Positions 35,326 to 45,973 are shown, counted from the stretch's first letter. The stretch: 64,000 bases of DNA from Methylosinus sp. Ce-a6 (GCF_009811655.1 NZ_BGJX01000007.1:62001-126000), one strand, 5' to 3'. Notes: generated from the sequence alone by a model not told the origin. Numbers and translations are program-made.

Positions 35326-36750
35326 ATGACGCCGGCGACGACATTCTCCGGGCGCGCCGTCGCGCTCTTCGGCTTAGGGGGCTCCGGCCTCGCGACGGCG
35401 CGCGCATTGATCGCGGGCGGCGCGAGCGTCGCCGCCTGGGACGATGGCGAGGCCGGCCGCGCCAAGGCGCGCGAGCAGGGCGTCGAGCTCGTCGATCTTT
35501 CGAGCGCCGATTGGAGCGCGTTCTCGGCGCTCGTGCTCTCGCCCGGCGTGCCGCTGACGCATCCTGAGCCGCATTGGACGGTCGCGCGCGCGCGCGAAGC
35601 GGGCGTCGAGGTGATCGGCGATATCGAGCTCTTCTGCCGCGAGCGGCAGGCTCATGCGCCGGGAGCGCCCTTCATCGCCATCACCGGCACCAATGGCAAG
35701 TCGACGACGACGGCGCTGATCGCGCATATTCTGCGCAGCGCCGGCAAGGATGTGCAGCTCGGCGGCAACATAGGCACGCCGATCCTCGATCTCGAGCCGC
35801 CGTCGGAGGGGCGCATTCACGTCATCGAATGCTCTTCCTTCCAGATTGATCTGACGCCTTCGCTCGCGCCTTCGATCGGCATTCTCATCAATCTGACGCC
35901 GGACCATATCGATCGTCACGGGGCGATGGAGAATTACGCCGCGGTGAAGGAGCGGCTCGTCGCCAGCGCCGATGTGGCGCTCGTCGGCGTCGATGATCTT
36001 TTCTCCCATGCGATCGGCGCGCGCCTCACGGAGGCGCGGCGCGAGGGCCAGCGCGTCTATCCGGTCTCGGCGGCGCGCGCGCTCGACTGGGGTTTTTTCA
36101 TCGACAATCGCAAGGCGCTCTATCGCGCTGCCGGCCATGGTCCAGAGGAGACCGAGACGCTCGGCGATCTCGATGGCGCGCGCGCGCTGCGCGGCGCGCA
36201 CAACGCGCAGAACGCCGCCTTCGCCGCCGCCGCGGCCTGGCATTGCGGACTGTCGGGCGAAGAGATCGCGCGCGGGCTTCTCACCTATCCCGGCCTGCCG
36301 CATCGCATGGAGGAGGTCGGGCGGCGCGGACGCGTCGTCTTCGTCAATGATTCCAAGGCGACCAACGCCGACGCGGCGGAGAAGGCGCTGCTCTCCTTCG
36401 ACGAGATTTTCTGGATCGCCGGCGGCAAGGCGAAGGAGGGCGGCATAGAGCCGCTGCGCCCGCTCTTTTCGCGCATTCGCAAAGCCTATCTCATCGGCGC
36501 GGCGGCGCAGGATTTCGCCCGCACGCTGGAGGGCGCCGTGACTTGCGAGCAATGCGGGACGCTCGATGTCGCCATCGCGCGCGCCGCCGAGGACGCCGCG
36601 CTGAGCGAAGCGGGCGAGCCGGTCGTGCTGCTGTCGCCGGCCTGCGCCTCTTATGACCAGTTCGCCAATTTCGAAGCGCGCGGCGACGCCTTTCGCCTCA
36701 TCGCGCGTGAACTCCATGCGCATGCGCCCATTGCCGGAGAAACCCCATGA
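35326..36750 (+). CDS. murD: UDP-MurNAc-L-alanine--D-glutamate ligase
   Basis: 474 aa. N-terminal Rossmann-like [23 protein letters not shown] site [60 protein letters not shown], the C-terminal [20 protein letters not shown], and [20 protein letters not shown]. Complete. Overlaps ftsW by ATGA. Confidence 0.96.
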   Translation: MTPATTFSGRAVALFGLGGSGLATARALIAGGASVAAWDDGEAGRAKAREQGVELVDLSSADWSAFSALVLSPGVPLTHPEPHWTVARAREAGVEVIGDIELFCRERQAHAPGAPFIAITGTNGKSTTTALIAHILRSAGKDVQLGGNIGTPILDLEPPSEGRIHVIECSSFQIDLTPSLAPSIGILINLTPDHIDRHGAMENYAAVKERLVASADVALVGVDDLFSHAIGARLTEARREGQRVYPVSAARALDWGFFIDNRKALYRAAGHGPEETETLGDLDGARALRGAHNAQNAAFAAAAAWHCGLSGEEIARGLLTYPGLPHRMEEVGRRGRVVFVNDSKATNADAAEKALLSFDEIFWIAGGKAKEGGIEPLRPLFSRIRKAYLIGAAAQDFARTLEGAVTCEQCGTLDVAIARAAEDAALSEAGEPVVLLSPACASYDQFANFEARGDAFRLIARELHAHAPIAGETP

Positions 36751-37910
36751 TCTCGCGCGCGGAGCGTTCCACTTTATCCGATTGGGCCTGGACGATCGAC
36801 CGCTGGCTCGTCGCCGGCGTCGCGCTGTTGATCGTCTGCGGCCTCGTCTTCGCGATGGCCGGCAGCCCGCCTGTGGCCGAGCGGCTGCATCTTTCCACCT
36901 TCCATTTCGTGCATCGGCAGGTGATGTATCTCGTTCCGGCGCTTTTCGTGATGATCGGCGCGTCCTTCCTCTCGCCGCGCCATGTGCGGCGCGCGGCGAT
37001 CGTCTTGTGGATCGTCTCGCTCGCGCTCGTCGTCGGAACGCTGTTCTTCGGCCAGGAGGTGAAGGGCGCGAAGCGCTGGATTTTCGGCGTCCAGCCGTCC
37101 GAGTTTTTAAAGCCCGCTTTCGTCGTCCTCGCCGCCTGGGCCTTTTCGGAAGGCGCGAAGCGCAGGGACGTGCCGGGCAATCTTCTCGCCATCGCGCTGC
37201 TGCCGGCCACTGCGGCGCCGCTGGTGCTGCAACCCGATATCGGACAGACGATGCTGATCTCGCTCGTCTGGGCCGGGCTCTTGTTCATGGCCGGCATTCA
37301 CTGGTTCTGGATTTTCGGCGTCGGCGGCGCGGGCTTCGCGGGCGCGGTCGCCGCCTATAAATTCCTGCCGCATGTTCATGCGCGCGTGACGCGCTTTCTC
37401 GATCCGCAGGCGGCGGGGCAGGGCGTCGCCGACACATTCCAGGCCGACACCGCGCTCTACAGCTTCATCAGCGGCTCCTGGTTCGGCAAGGGGCCGGGCG
37501 AGGGCACGCTGAAGCGCATATTGCCTGATGCGCATACGGATACGATCTTCGCCGTCATCGGCGAGGAGTTCGGCCTCTTCGTCTGCATGGCCGTCGCCGC
37601 GATCTATGGCTTCATCGTGCTGCGCGGCCTCTATTCCGCCGCGCGCAACGACGACGCCTTCTGCGGCTTCGCGACGGCGGGGCTCGTCATGCTGTTCGGC
37701 CTGCAAGCCTCGATCAATATGGCGGTCAATCTCCAGCTGATGCCGTCGAAGGGCATGACGCTTCCCTTCATCTCCTATGGCGGCTCCTCGCTCATATCGC
37801 TCGCGCTCGGCTTCGGCTTCCTGCTCGCGGTGACGCGGCGACGGCCGCATATAGAGCCGGTGGTCGAGACCGCTCATGCGGCTCCCTCGCCCATGGGCGC
37901 GCCGGCATGA
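36747..37910 (+). CDS. ftsW: peptidoglycan polymerase/lipid II flippase-family FtsW
   Basis: 387 aa SEDS protein with about ten membrane segments. Conserved [55 protein letters not shown], and the [29 protein letters not shown] loop. C-terminal [20 protein letters not shown]. Septal glycosyltransferase partner of FtsI. ATGA overlaps with murD and murG. Confidence 0.96.
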   Translation: MISRAERSTLSDWAWTIDRWLVAGVALLIVCGLVFAMAGSPPVAERLHLSTFHFVHRQVMYLVPALFVMIGASFLSPRHVRRAAIVLWIVSLALVVGTLFFGQEVKGAKRWIFGVQPSEFLKPAFVVLAAWAFSEGAKRRDVPGNLLAIALLPATAAPLVLQPDIGQTMLISLVWAGLLFMAGIHWFWIFGVGGAGFAGAVAAYKFLPHVHARVTRFLDPQAAGQGVADTFQADTALYSFISGSWFGKGPGEGTLKRILPDAHTDTIFAVIGEEFGLFVCMAVAAIYGFIVLRGLYSAARNDDAFCGFATAGLVMLFGLQASINMAVNLQLMPSKGMTLPFISYGGSSLISLALGFGFLLAVTRRRPHIEPVVETAHAAPSPMGAPA

Positions 37911-39034
37911 GCGAGGCTTTGATCCTGCTCGCCGCCGGCGGCACCGGGGGCCATCTCTTTCCGGCCGAGGCGCTCGCTCACGCGCTGCGCGCGCGCGGGC
38001 TCGCGGTGGAACTCGTCACCGACGCGCGCGCTTTGCGCTATGGCGGCGAATTTCCCGCGCGGGCGATGCACACGATCGCCTCCGCCACGCCGCGCGGCGG
38101 CTCGCTTCTCGACAAGGCGAAGGCCGTCGCGACGCTCGGCTTCGGAACCTTGCAGGCGCTTCGACATCTCGGCCGGACGCGGCCGCTCGCCGTCGTCGGC
38201 TTCGGCGGCTATCCGAGCGCGCCGCCGCTCTTCGCCGCCTCGCTTCTGCGCATCCCCACCGTGCTGCATGAGGCCAATGCGGTGATGGGCCGCGCCAATT
38301 CCTTTCTCTCCGGCCGCGTCGATCGGATCGCCGCCGGCTTTCCGCTCGCTGGCGTCTGCGGCGCGCTCGCCGAGAAGATCATCGTCACCGGCAATCCGCT
38401 GCGCCCCGCAGCACTCGCTGCGGCGGCGCGGCCCTATCCGGGTTTCGAGGACGGCAAATTGCGCATTCTCGTCACCGGCGGCTCGCAGGGCGCGCGGGTG
38501 ATGTCGGACATCGCGCCGCCGGCGCTCGAATCTCTGCCGAAGGAGCTGCGCGAGCGCATCGAGCTGACGCAGCAGGCGCGCGAGGAAGATCTCGCGCGCG
38601 TCGCCACGGCCTATGCGCGCGCCGGGATCATCGCGCAGATCGCGCCGTTTTTCGCCGATCTGCCGGAGCGCATGGCGAGCGCGCATCTCGTCATCGCGCG
38701 CGCCGGCGCTTCGACCGTCACCGAGCTGGCGGCGATCGGGCGGCCGTGCATTCTCGTGCCGCTGCCCCATGCGCTGGATCAGGATCAGGCCGCCAACGCC
38801 GCCGTTCTGGCGAAATCCGGCGCGGCGGAGGTGGTGCGTCAATCCGATTTCACGCCGCAATGGCTCGCGGAGCGCATCGCATCGCTCGCGGCGAATCCAG
38901 AGGAATTGCAGCGGCGCGCGCAGGCGGCGAAAAGCGTCGGCGTCACCGACGCCGCCGAGCGGCTCGCCGATCTCGTGCTCGACGTCGCGCAGAAGAAAGA
39001 CCGCGCCGAGACGGCGCGAGGGAGCCGCTCATGA
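37907..39034 (+). CDS. murG: UDP-GlcNAc:lipid I N-acetylglucosaminyltransferase
   Basis: 375 aa GT-B enzyme forming lipid II at the inner membrane face. [20 protein letters not shown] (G-loop 1), [20 protein letters not shown] (G-loop 2), [40 protein letters not shown] (G-loop 3), and [20 protein letters not shown] with [17 protein letters not shown] (donor site). ATGA overlaps on both sides. Confidence 0.97.
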   Translation: MSEALILLAAGGTGGHLFPAEALAHALRARGLAVELVTDARALRYGGEFPARAMHTIASATPRGGSLLDKAKAVATLGFGTLQALRHLGRTRPLAVVGFGGYPSAPPLFAASLLRIPTVLHEANAVMGRANSFLSGRVDRIAAGFPLAGVCGALAEKIIVTGNPLRPAALAAAARPYPGFEDGKLRILVTGGSQGARVMSDIAPPALESLPKELRERIELTQQAREEDLARVATAYARAGIIAQIAPFFADLPERMASAHLVIARAGASTVTELAAIGRPCILVPLPHALDQDQAANAAVLAKSGAAEVVRQSDFTPQWLAERIASLAANPEELQRRAQAAKSVGVTDAAERLADLVLDVAQKKDRAETARGSRS

Positions 39035-40437
39035 GAATGCCGCGCCGTCTCGGCCCCATTCATTTCGTCGGCGTCGGCGGGATCGGCATGTCCGGCGTCG
39101 CCGACATATTGCTCGCGCAAGGCTATGAGGTTCAGGGCACGGACGCCGCCGACGGCGCCAATCTGCGACGCCTCGCCGAGAGGGGCGCGCGCGTGCATGT
39201 CGGCCATGACGCGAAATGGCTGGGCGAGGCGGCGGTCGTCGTCGTGTCGAGCGCGATCAAGCGCGACAATCCCGAGCTCGTCGAGGCGCGCGCGCGGCGC
39301 CTGCCGGTGGTCAAGCGCGCCGAAATGCTCGCCGAGCTGATGCGCGACAAGCGTTGCGTCGCGGTGGCCGGAACGCATGGCAAGACGACGACGACCTCGC
39401 TCGTCGCCGCGCTGCTCGACGCCGGCGGATTGGATCCGACCGTCGTCAATGGCGGCGTCATCAACGCTTACGGAACCAATGCGCGGCCGGGCGCCGGCGA
39501 GTGGATGGTGGTGGAGGCCGACGAGAGCGACGGCACATTTTTGAAGCTGCCGGCGGAAGTCGCCATCGTCACCAATGTCGATCCAGAGCATCTCGATCAT
39601 TTCGGCGACTTCGACGGCGTGAAGCGGGGCTTTCGCTCCTTTCTCGAAAATCTGCCCTTCTATGGTTTCGCGGCCGTCTGCGTCGATCATCCGACGGCGC
39701 GCGAGATCAGTGGAGAGATCGAGGATCGGCGAGTCGTATCCTATGGCGAGAGCGAGGAGGCCGAGGCGCGGCTGCTCGATCTCGATCTTTCGGGCGGCGT
39801 CGCGCGCTTCTCCGTGCTGCTGCGCGATCGCGATACGCGCGAGGAGACGCGGCTCGAGGATCTGCTGTTGCCGGCGGCGGGGCGGCACAATGCGCTCAAC
39901 GCTGCTGCGGCCATTGCGGTGGCGCATCGGCTCGGCGTCTCCGTGGAGAAGATTCGCGAAGGGCTCGCGAGCTTTGCCGGCGTGAAGCGTCGCTTCACCA
40001 AGACGGGCGAGTGGAACGGCGTATCCATCTTCGACGATTATGGTCATCATCCGGTGGAGATCGCCGCCGTGCTGCGCGCCGCGCGCGCCTCCACCAAGGG
40101 CAAGGTCATCGCCGTCATGCAGCCGCATCGCTACACGCGGCTGCAATCTCTGTTCGATCAGTTCGCCGCCTGCTTCGGCGACGCCGATGTCGCGCTCATC
40201 GCCGATGTCTATCCTGCCGGCGAGACGAAGATCGAAGGCGTCGACGGCTTGGCGCTGGCGCGCGCCGCCGCGGCGCAGGGGCACGGGCGGGCGCTCGCTC
40301 TGGCTTCGCCGCAGGAGTTGCCGGGCATTGTGCGCGAGATCGCGGCGCCGGGCGATTATGTGGTGTTTCTCGGCGCCGGCGATATCACCAAATGGGCCTA
40401 TGCGCTGCCCCGGCAATTGGCGGAGCTCGCCCCATGA
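39031..40437 (+). CDS. murC: UDP-N-acetylmuramate--L-alanine ligase
   Basis: 468 aa from the ATG at 39031, which overlaps the murG stop. [23 protein letters not shown] site [100 protein letters not shown]. Adds the first stem-peptide residue. The gap of 223 bp to murB is the first large break in this part of the cluster and is filled by a palindromic repeat. Confidence 0.97.
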   Translation: MRMPRRLGPIHFVGVGGIGMSGVADILLAQGYEVQGTDAADGANLRRLAERGARVHVGHDAKWLGEAAVVVVSSAIKRDNPELVEARARRLPVVKRAEMLAELMRDKRCVAVAGTHGKTTTTSLVAALLDAGGLDPTVVNGGVINAYGTNARPGAGEWMVVEADESDGTFLKLPAEVAIVTNVDPEHLDHFGDFDGVKRGFRSFLENLPFYGFAAVCVDHPTAREISGEIEDRRVVSYGESEEAEARLLDLDLSGGVARFSVLLRDRDTREETRLEDLLLPAAGRHNALNAAAAIAVAHRLGVSVEKIREGLASFAGVKRRFTKTGEWNGVSIFDDYGHHPVEIAAVLRAARASTKGKVIAVMQPHRYTRLQSLFDQFAACFGDADVALIADVYPAGETKIEGVDGLALARAAAAQGHGRALALASPQELPGIVREIAAPGDYVVFLGAGDITKWAYALPRQLAELAP

Positions 40438-40467
40438 CGCTCGCGCAATCTCGCAGAATGCGCGCTC

Positions 40468-40639
40468 CTTCTCCCACTTGTGGGAGAAGGTGGCCCTCGC
40501 GTCAGCGAGGGTCGGATGAGGGCTCATGCCGAAGCGTGAATCTCGTGATTGCGCGAGATCGCAATGCCGCGCGTAAGATCGAGGGGCCCTCATCCGACCT
40601 CGCTTCGCGAGGCCACCTTCTCCCGCAGGCGGGAGAAGG
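40468..40639. repeat. large palindromic repeat between murC and murB
   Basis: Bounded by CCTTCTCCC...GGGAGAAGG hairpins at both ends, with GTGGCCCTCGC...GAGGGTCGGATGAGGGC on the left and the complementary GCCCTCATCCGACC...GAGGCCACC on the right, so the whole 172 bp can fold back on itself. A relative lies at 61819-61969. It sits inside an otherwise tightly packed operon and could uncouple murB and downstream genes from murC. Confidence 0.8.
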
Positions 40640-40660
40640 AGTCGCGCACGGAGGTTGCGG

Positions 40661-41581
40661 ATGAGCTTTCCAGATATCTCCGCGGAAATCTCGGCGCTCA
40701 TGCCCGATCTGCGCGGGCGCATCGCCGCCAATGAGCCGCTCGCGCCTTTCACCTGGTTTCGCGTCGGCGGGCCGGCGCAAATTCTCTTCGCGCCTGCCGA
40801 TGAGGCGGACCTCGCCTATTTCCTTTCGCGTCTGCCGCGCGGGATTCCGGTCATGGTCATCGGTCTCGGCTCCAACCTCATCGTGCGCGACGGCGGCGTC
40901 GAGGGCGTCGTCGTGCGGCTGACCGCCAAGGGCTTCGGCGCGATAGAGGTGGAAGAGGGCGAGCGCATTCGCGTCGGCGCCGCCGTTCCGGACGTCAAGC
41001 TGGCGCGCGCGGCGGCCGACGCCGGCATAGATGGGCTCGCCTTTTATCGCGGCATTCCGGGCGGCGTCGGCGGCGCGCTGCGCATGAACGCCGGCGCCCA
41101 TGGCGGCGAGACCAAGGATGCGCTGATCGAAGCGCGCGGCGTCGATCGATCGGGGACGGCGCGCGTCTTCGCCAACGCCGATCTCGGCTTGTCCTATCGC
41201 CATAGCGATGCGCCGGACGATGTGATCTTCACGCAGGCGCTCTATCAGGGCCGCAAGGGCGATCCTGCCGCGATCCTCGCCGAGATGGAGCGGATAACGC
41301 AAGCGCGAGAAGCCTCGCAGCCCATTCGCGAGAAGACCGGCGGCTCCACTTTCGCCAATCCGCCCGGCCATAAAGCATGGCGGCTCATCGACGCGGCCGG
41401 CTGCCGCGGGCTCGTCATCGGCGACGCGCAGGTGAGCGAGATGCATTGCAACTTCCTCGTCAATCGCGGCCGGGCGACGGCGGCCGACGTCGAGGCGCTG
41501 GGCGAAGAGGTGCGGCGGCGCGTTCAAGAGAAGAGCGGGATTCTCCTGCGCTGGGAGATCAAGCGGATCGGCGTCCCGTGA
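40661..41581 (+). CDS. murB: UDP-N-acetylenolpyruvoylglucosamine reductase
   Basis: 306 aa from the ATG at 40661 (GGAGG site 6 nt upstream). FAD/NADPH enzyme making UDP-MurNAc. [37 protein letters not shown] (FAD site), [57 protein letters not shown] and [20 protein letters not shown] are the type I MurB motifs. Followed after 13 bp by a membrane glycosyltransferase-like gene rather than ddl. Confidence 0.96.
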   Translation: MSFPDISAEISALMPDLRGRIAANEPLAPFTWFRVGGPAQILFAPADEADLAYFLSRLPRGIPVMVIGLGSNLIVRDGGVEGVVVRLTAKGFGAIEVEEGERIRVGAAVPDVKLARAAADAGIDGLAFYRGIPGGVGGALRMNAGAHGGETKDALIEARGVDRSGTARVFANADLGLSYRHSDAPDDVIFTQALYQGRKGDPAAILAEMERITQAREASQPIREKTGGSTFANPPGHKAWRLIDAAGCRGLVIGDAQVSEMHCNFLVNRGRATAADVEALGEEVRRRVQEKSGILLRWEIKRIGVP

Positions 41582-41594
41582 GCAGGATCGTCGC

Positions 41595-43115
41595 ATGAGC
41601 GTGACCGAGAGGAGCCCCGTCGCGCGGGCGGGCGACGAGCCGGACGGACTCGCGCAAGCGCTGTCGAGCCCCCGGCTCTGCGCCGCGCTCATCCTCCTCG
41701 CCGTCGCGCAGCAGCTCCTCGGCCATATCGACTGCGACGTCTCCTGGTTCCTCACTTTCGCCGAGAAAGTGCTGGACGGCCGCGTCGCCTATGTCGAGGT
41801 GAGCGATCCCAATCCGCCGGCGGCCTTTCTCTCGCTCATGCCCGCCGTGTGGCTCGCGCGCGCGCTGGCTCTCGCGCCGGAGGCGGTCGTCGCGGCGCTG
41901 GTCTTCGCCTTCGCGGCGGGCTCGGTCGGCTTCTCCTATTATCTGCTGCGCTCGGGCGCGGCGCGCAGCCGGCGCGATTGGATGCTGCTGCTCGAGGCCG
42001 CGATCTTTCTGCTGCTGGTCGCGCCCGAAATCGTCTTCGCCGAGCGCGAGCACATCGCCTTGCTCGCGCTTTTGCCGCTGCTCGCGACGCTGGCGGCGGG
42101 GGAGGGGCGCCGACCGCCCCCGCGCTGGGCGCGCATCATCGCCGGTCTCGGCGGCGGAGCCGCGGTCGCGCTGAAGCCGCATTTCGCGCTCGCCATAGCG
42201 CTGCCGGCTCTGGCCATCGCCTGGCGCGAGCGATCTATGCGCGTTCTATGGCGGGACGCGCTCGTCGCGGCGGCGCTCGCGGCCGTGGGCGTGACGGGCG
42301 CGACGCTCCTCGCCTTTCCGGCCTATGTCACGCAGGCGCTGCCGCTCGCGCTCGAGGTCTATGGGGCGGCGCGCGACGATCTCGCCCATTTCCTCGGCCA
42401 TTCGCTCGCGCTCGCCTATGCGGCGCTCTTCGCCGGCTTTCTCCTCGCCGCGCGCGGCGTCGTCCTCGGACGCGCGACGCTCGTCGCGCTTTTGTCCTCG
42501 CTCGGCTTTTTCGCGGCCTTTCTCATTCAGGGGAAGGGCTGGATGAATCACGCCTATCCGGCGCTCGTTCTGCTGCTCCTCGCCTGGACCTTTCTCGCGC
42601 TGAACGATCGCGCTCCGCCGATGGGCGCGAAACATGCGCTGATAAAATTCCTATTCCTGCCGGCGCTGCTCGCCGCGCCGGCCTATTTCGGCGTCGTGGA
42701 GCAGCTGAGCGACCGCGAGGAGCATGAGGGCCTGCTCGACGCCGTCGCGCGCGTCGCGCCGCCGCATCCGCGCGTCGCGACGATCGCGAGCCAGCTCGAT
42801 TTCGGCCATCCGCTCGTGCGCCGGCTCGGCGGCGAATGGGTCGGCCGGCAGAATGCGCTATGGACGACGGCGGCGGTCGGCAAGCTGCTGGACAGGGCGG
42901 TCCCGCGGCAGCGCGCGCGGCTGGAGGCGCGGCGCAGCGCCGATCTCGCCGCCCTCGCGGACGACATTCGCGAGGGGCGGCCAGATATCATCGTCGCCGA
43001 AGATCGGGCCACGCGGGAATGGGTGCTGAAGCGGCCGGAAATGGCCGGGGCGCTCGATTCCTACAGGCTGGCGAAACATGTCGGAGATATCGAGATTTGG
43101 CGGCGGGCGGAGTGA
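41595..43115 (+). CDS. multi-spanning membrane protein, GT-C glycosyltransferase-like
   Basis: 506 aa with roughly ten hydrophobic segments between residues about 35 and 360 (LCAALILLAVAQQLLGHI, FLSLMPAVWLARALALAPEA, ILFLLLVAPEIVF region, AALFAGFLLAARGVVLGRAT, YPALVLLLLAWTFLALNDRA) and a soluble C-terminal part of about 140 residues. The first loop, CDVSWFLTFAEKVLDGRVAY followed by VEVSDPNPPAAF, carries an acidic residue and the G-x-x-x-Y...PNPP pattern of lipid-linked sugar transferases of the GT-C fold. Donor, acceptor and role are unknown. Not a usual member of the dcw cluster; it lies 13 bp after murB in the same direction. Confidence 0.7.
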   Translation: MSVTERSPVARAGDEPDGLAQALSSPRLCAALILLAVAQQLLGHIDCDVSWFLTFAEKVLDGRVAYVEVSDPNPPAAFLSLMPAVWLARALALAPEAVVAALVFAFAAGSVGFSYYLLRSGAARSRRDWMLLLEAAIFLLLVAPEIVFAEREHIALLALLPLLATLAAGEGRRPPPRWARIIAGLGGGAAVALKPHFALAIALPALAIAWRERSMRVLWRDALVAAALAAVGVTGATLLAFPAYVTQALPLALEVYGAARDDLAHFLGHSLALAYAALFAGFLLAARGVVLGRATLVALLSSLGFFAAFLIQGKGWMNHAYPALVLLLLAWTFLALNDRAPPMGAKHALIKFLFLPALLAAPAYFGVVEQLSDREEHEGLLDAVARVAPPHPRVATIASQLDFGHPLVRRLGGEWVGRQNALWTTAAVGKLLDRAVPRQRARLEARRSADLAALADDIREGRPDIIVAEDRATREWVLKRPEMAGALDSYRLAKHVGDIEIWRRAE

Positions 43116-43146
43116 GAGGCTGGACTTGGGCGCCGGCCGGTCTATA

Positions 43147-43186
43147 GTAAGGCGGTAAGGCGGTAAGGCGGTAAGGCGGTAAGACG
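43147..43186. repeat. 8-bp tandem repeat, five units
   Basis: GTAAGGCG four times followed by GTAAGACG, 31 bp after the stop of the GT-C-like gene. Simple repeats of this kind can change copy number by slippage. Confidence 0.9.
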
Positions 43187-43300
43187 GTTTCCGGGTTGAT
43201 CGCTTCGTGAGGCGTTCGCCGCCTTCCTTCTCCCCGCTCGCGGGGAGAGGGGTGAGTAGAAAGAACGCTACTCACTACTCACCACTCACTCTTCGCGTGA

Positions 43301-43404
43301 GAGTGGGGAGGATGCGCCCCAATCACGCGGAAACCAAGAGGTCAAGGAGCGTGAGTGGGGGGGATGCGCCCCAATCACGCGGAAACCAAGAGGTCAAGGA
43401 GCGC
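43301..43404. repeat. tandem duplication of a 52-bp unit upstream of the antitoxin gene
   Basis: Two adjacent copies (43301-43352 and 43353-43404) that differ at two or three bases, each beginning GAGTGGGG and ending GTCAAGGAGCG. Each unit contains TGGGG...CCCCA and a TCACGCG that can pair with CGCGTGA-like sequence preceding the unit, so each can form a hairpin. The last unit supplies the ribosome site (AAGGAG) of the antitoxin gene. It may be a doubled operator or leader of the toxin-antitoxin pair. Confidence 0.85.
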
Positions 43405-43409
43405 GAGCC

Positions 43410-43646
43410 ATGCCGTCCGCCAGGCGCCAGACGGTCTATTCGAAGGTTTCCGTGAAGAGCCAGACCGTGCTGCCCGCCGAGGTCCGCGAGCGCCTGCGCA
43501 TCAAGCCGGGCGACCGGCTGCGCTATGTGATCGACGAGACCGGCGTGCGGATCGAGCGCGGCGCGCCGAATGAGGAAGACGATCCCTTCGCGACTTTCAC
43601 CGAATGGGCGAGCGACGCCGACGACGAAGCCTATGCCGACCTTTGA
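43410..43646 (+). CDS. AbrB/MazE-like antitoxin
   Basis: 78 aa. A swapped-hairpin AbrB domain is seen at residues about 8-45 (TVYSKVSVKSQTVLPAEVRE, RLRIKPGDRLRYVIDETGVR), followed by an acidic C-terminal tail (NEEDDPFATFTEWASDADDE) that would neutralise the toxin. Starts at the first ATG after the doubled 52-bp unit. Pairs with the PemK/MazF-type gene immediately downstream. It probably represses its own promoter, which lies inside or after the repeats. Confidence 0.85.
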   Translation: MPSARRQTVYSKVSVKSQTVLPAEVRERLRIKPGDRLRYVIDETGVRIERGAPNEEDDPFATFTEWASDADDEAYADL

Positions 43647-43677
43647 GGGAGCGCTGGCCGATCCTGGCGAGAGCGAA

Positions 43678-44049
43678 ATGACGCGCTATGCGCCTGGCGA
43701 CGTGGTCGTCGTGCCCTTTCCCTATTCAGACCGCTTCGCGGAAAAGCGGCGGCCGGCGCTGGTCGTCTCGAACGACGAGGTGATGTCGGCCGGATTTCTC
43801 TGGCTCGTCATGATCACGACGGAGCAGAATTCCGGCATGGACCATGACATGCCGATCGAAGATCTGTCAGCCGCCGGGCTTTCGAGTCCGTCGATCGTGC
43901 GGCCCCTCAAGATCGCCAACGTCGAGCCCTCCCGGATCGTGCGGCGCGCCGGACGCCTCGGAGCCGAGCAGGCCGAAGCGGTGTTCGAAGCGGTTCGTTC
44001 CTTCATCGGGCGAAGATCGCCCGCCAAACCACGTAAAGGCGTCTCATGA
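43678..44049 (+). CDS. PemK/MazF family endoribonuclease toxin
   Basis: 123 aa from the ATG at 43678 ([20 protein letters not shown]). An upstream in-frame ATG at 43633 would overlap the antitoxin gene and is an alternative. Family motifs: [60 protein letters not shown]. MazF-type toxins cut single-stranded mRNA. The stop codon overlaps the ddl start (ATGA), so toxin and ddl translation are coupled, an unusual link between a toxin-antitoxin pair and an essential cell-wall gene. Confidence 0.85.
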   Translation: MTRYAPGDVVVVPFPYSDRFAEKRRPALVVSNDEVMSAGFLWLVMITTEQNSGMDHDMPIEDLSAAGLSSPSIVRPLKIANVEPSRIVRRAGRLGAEQAEAVFEAVRSFIGRRSPAKPRKGVS

Positions 44050-44981
44050 CTGCTCACGTCGCCGTTCACGTCGCCGTTCTGATGGGCGGATTCTCCTCCG
44101 AGCGAGAGGTCTCGCTGCGGTCGGGCGAGGCGAGCGCCGAGGCGCTGGAGAGCGTCGGCTATCGCGTCTCCCGCGTCGACGTCGGCCGCGACGTCGCCGA
44201 GGTCCTGGCGAAGCTCTCGCCGGACGTCGCCTTCAACGCGCTGCACGGACGCTTCGGAGAGGACGGCGCCATTCAGGGCGTGCTGGAGATTTTGCGCATC
44301 CCCTATACGCATTCGGGCGTGCTCGCCTCCTCGCTGGCGATGAAGAAGGATGTCGCCAAGAGCGTCATGGCGGCGGCCGGCGTGCCGGTTCCGCGCGGCC
44401 GCGTGCTGCATCGCCTCGAGGCCGCCAAGGCCCATGCGCTGGAGCCCCCTTACGTGTTGAAGCCGGTCAGCGAGGGATCGTCCTTCGGCGTGTTCATCGT
44501 CAAGGAGGGGCGCTCGCATCCGCCGCAGGAGCTCGCGAGCGCCGATTGGCGGCACGGCGATTACATGCTCGCGGAGAATTTCGTCGACGGCCGCGAGCTC
44601 ACCTGCGCGGTGATGGGCGACCGCGCGCTCGACGTCATCGAGATACTCCCCGTGTCGGAGGACTTCTATGGTTTCGACGCGAAATACGCGAAAGGCGGCT
44701 CGAAACACGTGCTTCCGGCGAATCTTAAACAAAATATTTACCAAGAGGTCCAACAGTTGGCGCTCGAGGCTCATCGAGCTCTCGGCTGTCGCGGCGTCAG
44801 CCGCGCGGATTTTCGATACGACGATCGCCCCGGAGGCACGGGCGAGCTCGTCGTGCTGGAGGTCAACACGCAGCCGGGCATGACCGAGACCTCGCTGGTT
44901 CCCGAAATGGCGGCCCACGCCGGATATTCGTTTGGCGAGCTCGTAAGATGGATGGTGGAAGACGCGTCCTGCGATCGTTGA
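44046..44981 (+). CDS. ddl: D-alanine--D-alanine ligase
   Basis: 311 aa ATP-grasp enzyme. [20 protein letters not shown] at the N-terminus, [40 protein letters not shown] (ATP clamp), [20 protein letters not shown] (omega loop), and [20 protein letters not shown] (metal ligands). Makes the D-Ala-D-Ala that MurF attaches. It starts inside the toxin stop codon and overlaps ftsQ by about 34 nt. Confidence 0.96.
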   Translation: MTAHVAVHVAVLMGGFSSEREVSLRSGEASAEALESVGYRVSRVDVGRDVAEVLAKLSPDVAFNALHGRFGEDGAIQGVLEILRIPYTHSGVLASSLAMKKDVAKSVMAAAGVPVPRGRVLHRLEAAKAHALEPPYVLKPVSEGSSFGVFIVKEGRSHPPQELASADWRHGDYMLAENFVDGRELTCAVMGDRALDVIEILPVSEDFYGFDAKYAKGGSKHVLPANLKQNIYQEVQQLALEAHRALGCRGVSRADFRYDDRPGGTGELVVLEVNTQPGMTETSLVPEMAAHAGYSFGELVRWMVEDASCDR

Positions 44982-45973
44982 GGGAGCCTGTCGAGGCTCT
45001 CTTCGATGTCGCGCGTCCGCGTCCCGTCCAAACCGGCTCCATCCAAGTCGGCTCCATCCAGGTCGGCGCCTACGCCGCCCCTTACGGGAATCCCGTCGCC
45101 TCCCAGCCCGCCGAGCGGCGTCCGCGCCCGCCGGCTAGCGCCGCTCCCCGTCCGGCGCGCGGCCTGTCGCGGCTCGCCGCTCTGCCCGGAATCGGAACGG
45201 CGGCGCTCGCTCTCCTCTTCGGCGGCGTCGGCGCCGCGGGCTTCGTGCAGAACGGCGGCTATGACGAATTCGTCGCGCGCAATGGCGCGCCGCGCGACAT
45301 TGTCGCGCGCGCGCTCGGCTTCTCTATCGAGGTGGTGACGATCAGCGGGCTCGGCGAGGTGAGCGAGAGCGACGTGCTCGCCGCCTCGGGCGTCAAGCCG
45401 ACGCATTCGCTGCTCTTCCTCGACCCCGAGACGATCCGCGCTCGGCTGACGGCCTTGCCGCTCGTCGAGAGCGCGCGCGTGCTGAAGCTCTATCCCGACC
45501 GGCTGGTCATCGCGCTCGAGGGGCGAAGGCCCTTCGCGCTCTGGCAGCGCGACGGCCAGCTCTCGGTCGTCGCCGCCGACGGCGTCGTCATCGACGAAAT
45601 GCGCGACGAGCGATTCTTGGGGCTGCCCTTCGTCGTCGGCGAAGGCGCGGAGAAGCGGCTCGACGAATATATGCGCCTGCTCGAGGCCGCCGGCGACCTC
45701 AAATCGCGCGTGCGCGCCGGCGTGCTCGTCTCCAAGCGGCGCTGGTCGCTCGACATGACCAATGGCGTCGAAGTGAAGCTTCCCGAGCAGGAGCCGGAGG
45801 TCGCGCTCGCGCTGCTGCAGCGGCTCCAGCGCGAGGCCAGGATCCTCGACAAGGATGTGATCTCGATCGATTTGCGCACGCAAGGACGCGTCGCGGCGCG
45901 CCTCTCGGAGGAGGCGGCCGCCGCGCGCGCGGCCGCGGCTTCGCGCAATTCACACAAGGGCGGCCAGACATGA
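44948..45973 (+). CDS. ftsQ: cell division protein FtsQ
   Basis: 341 aa. A cytoplasmic, Pro-rich N-terminus (about 75 residues) includes a duplicated [11 protein letters not shown] from an in-frame 15-bp repeat (45035-45064). Then come a membrane segment ([20 protein letters not shown]), the POTRA domain ([60 protein letters not shown]) and the FtsQ beta domain. Central scaffold for FtsL/FtsB. The chosen start overlaps ddl; a later start would shorten only the disordered tail. ATGA overlap with ftsA. Confidence 0.93.
   Translation: MDGGRRVLRSLREPVEALFDVARPRPVQTGSIQVGSIQVGAYAAPYGNPVASQPAERRPRPPASAAPRPARGLSRLAALPGIGTAALALLFGGVGAAGFVQNGGYDEFVARNGAPRDIVARALGFSIEVVTISGLGEVSESDVLAASGVKPTHSLLFLDPETIRARLTALPLVESARVLKLYPDRLVIALEGRRPFALWQRDGQLSVVAADGVVIDEMRDERFLGLPFVVGEGAEKRLDEYMRLLEAAGDLKSRVRAGVLVSKRRWSLDMTNGVEVKLPEQEPEVALALLQRLQREARILDKDVISIDLRTQGRVAARLSEEAAAARAAAASRNSHKGGQT

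Noticed and set aside
40438..40660. Short open frames between murC and murB
   Set aside because: They translate the palindromic repeat in both directions and have no family-like sequence.
43147..43404. Possible CRISPR-like repeats
   Set aside because: The 8-bp units are contiguous with no spacers, and the 52-bp unit is a simple tandem duplication; no cas genes are present.
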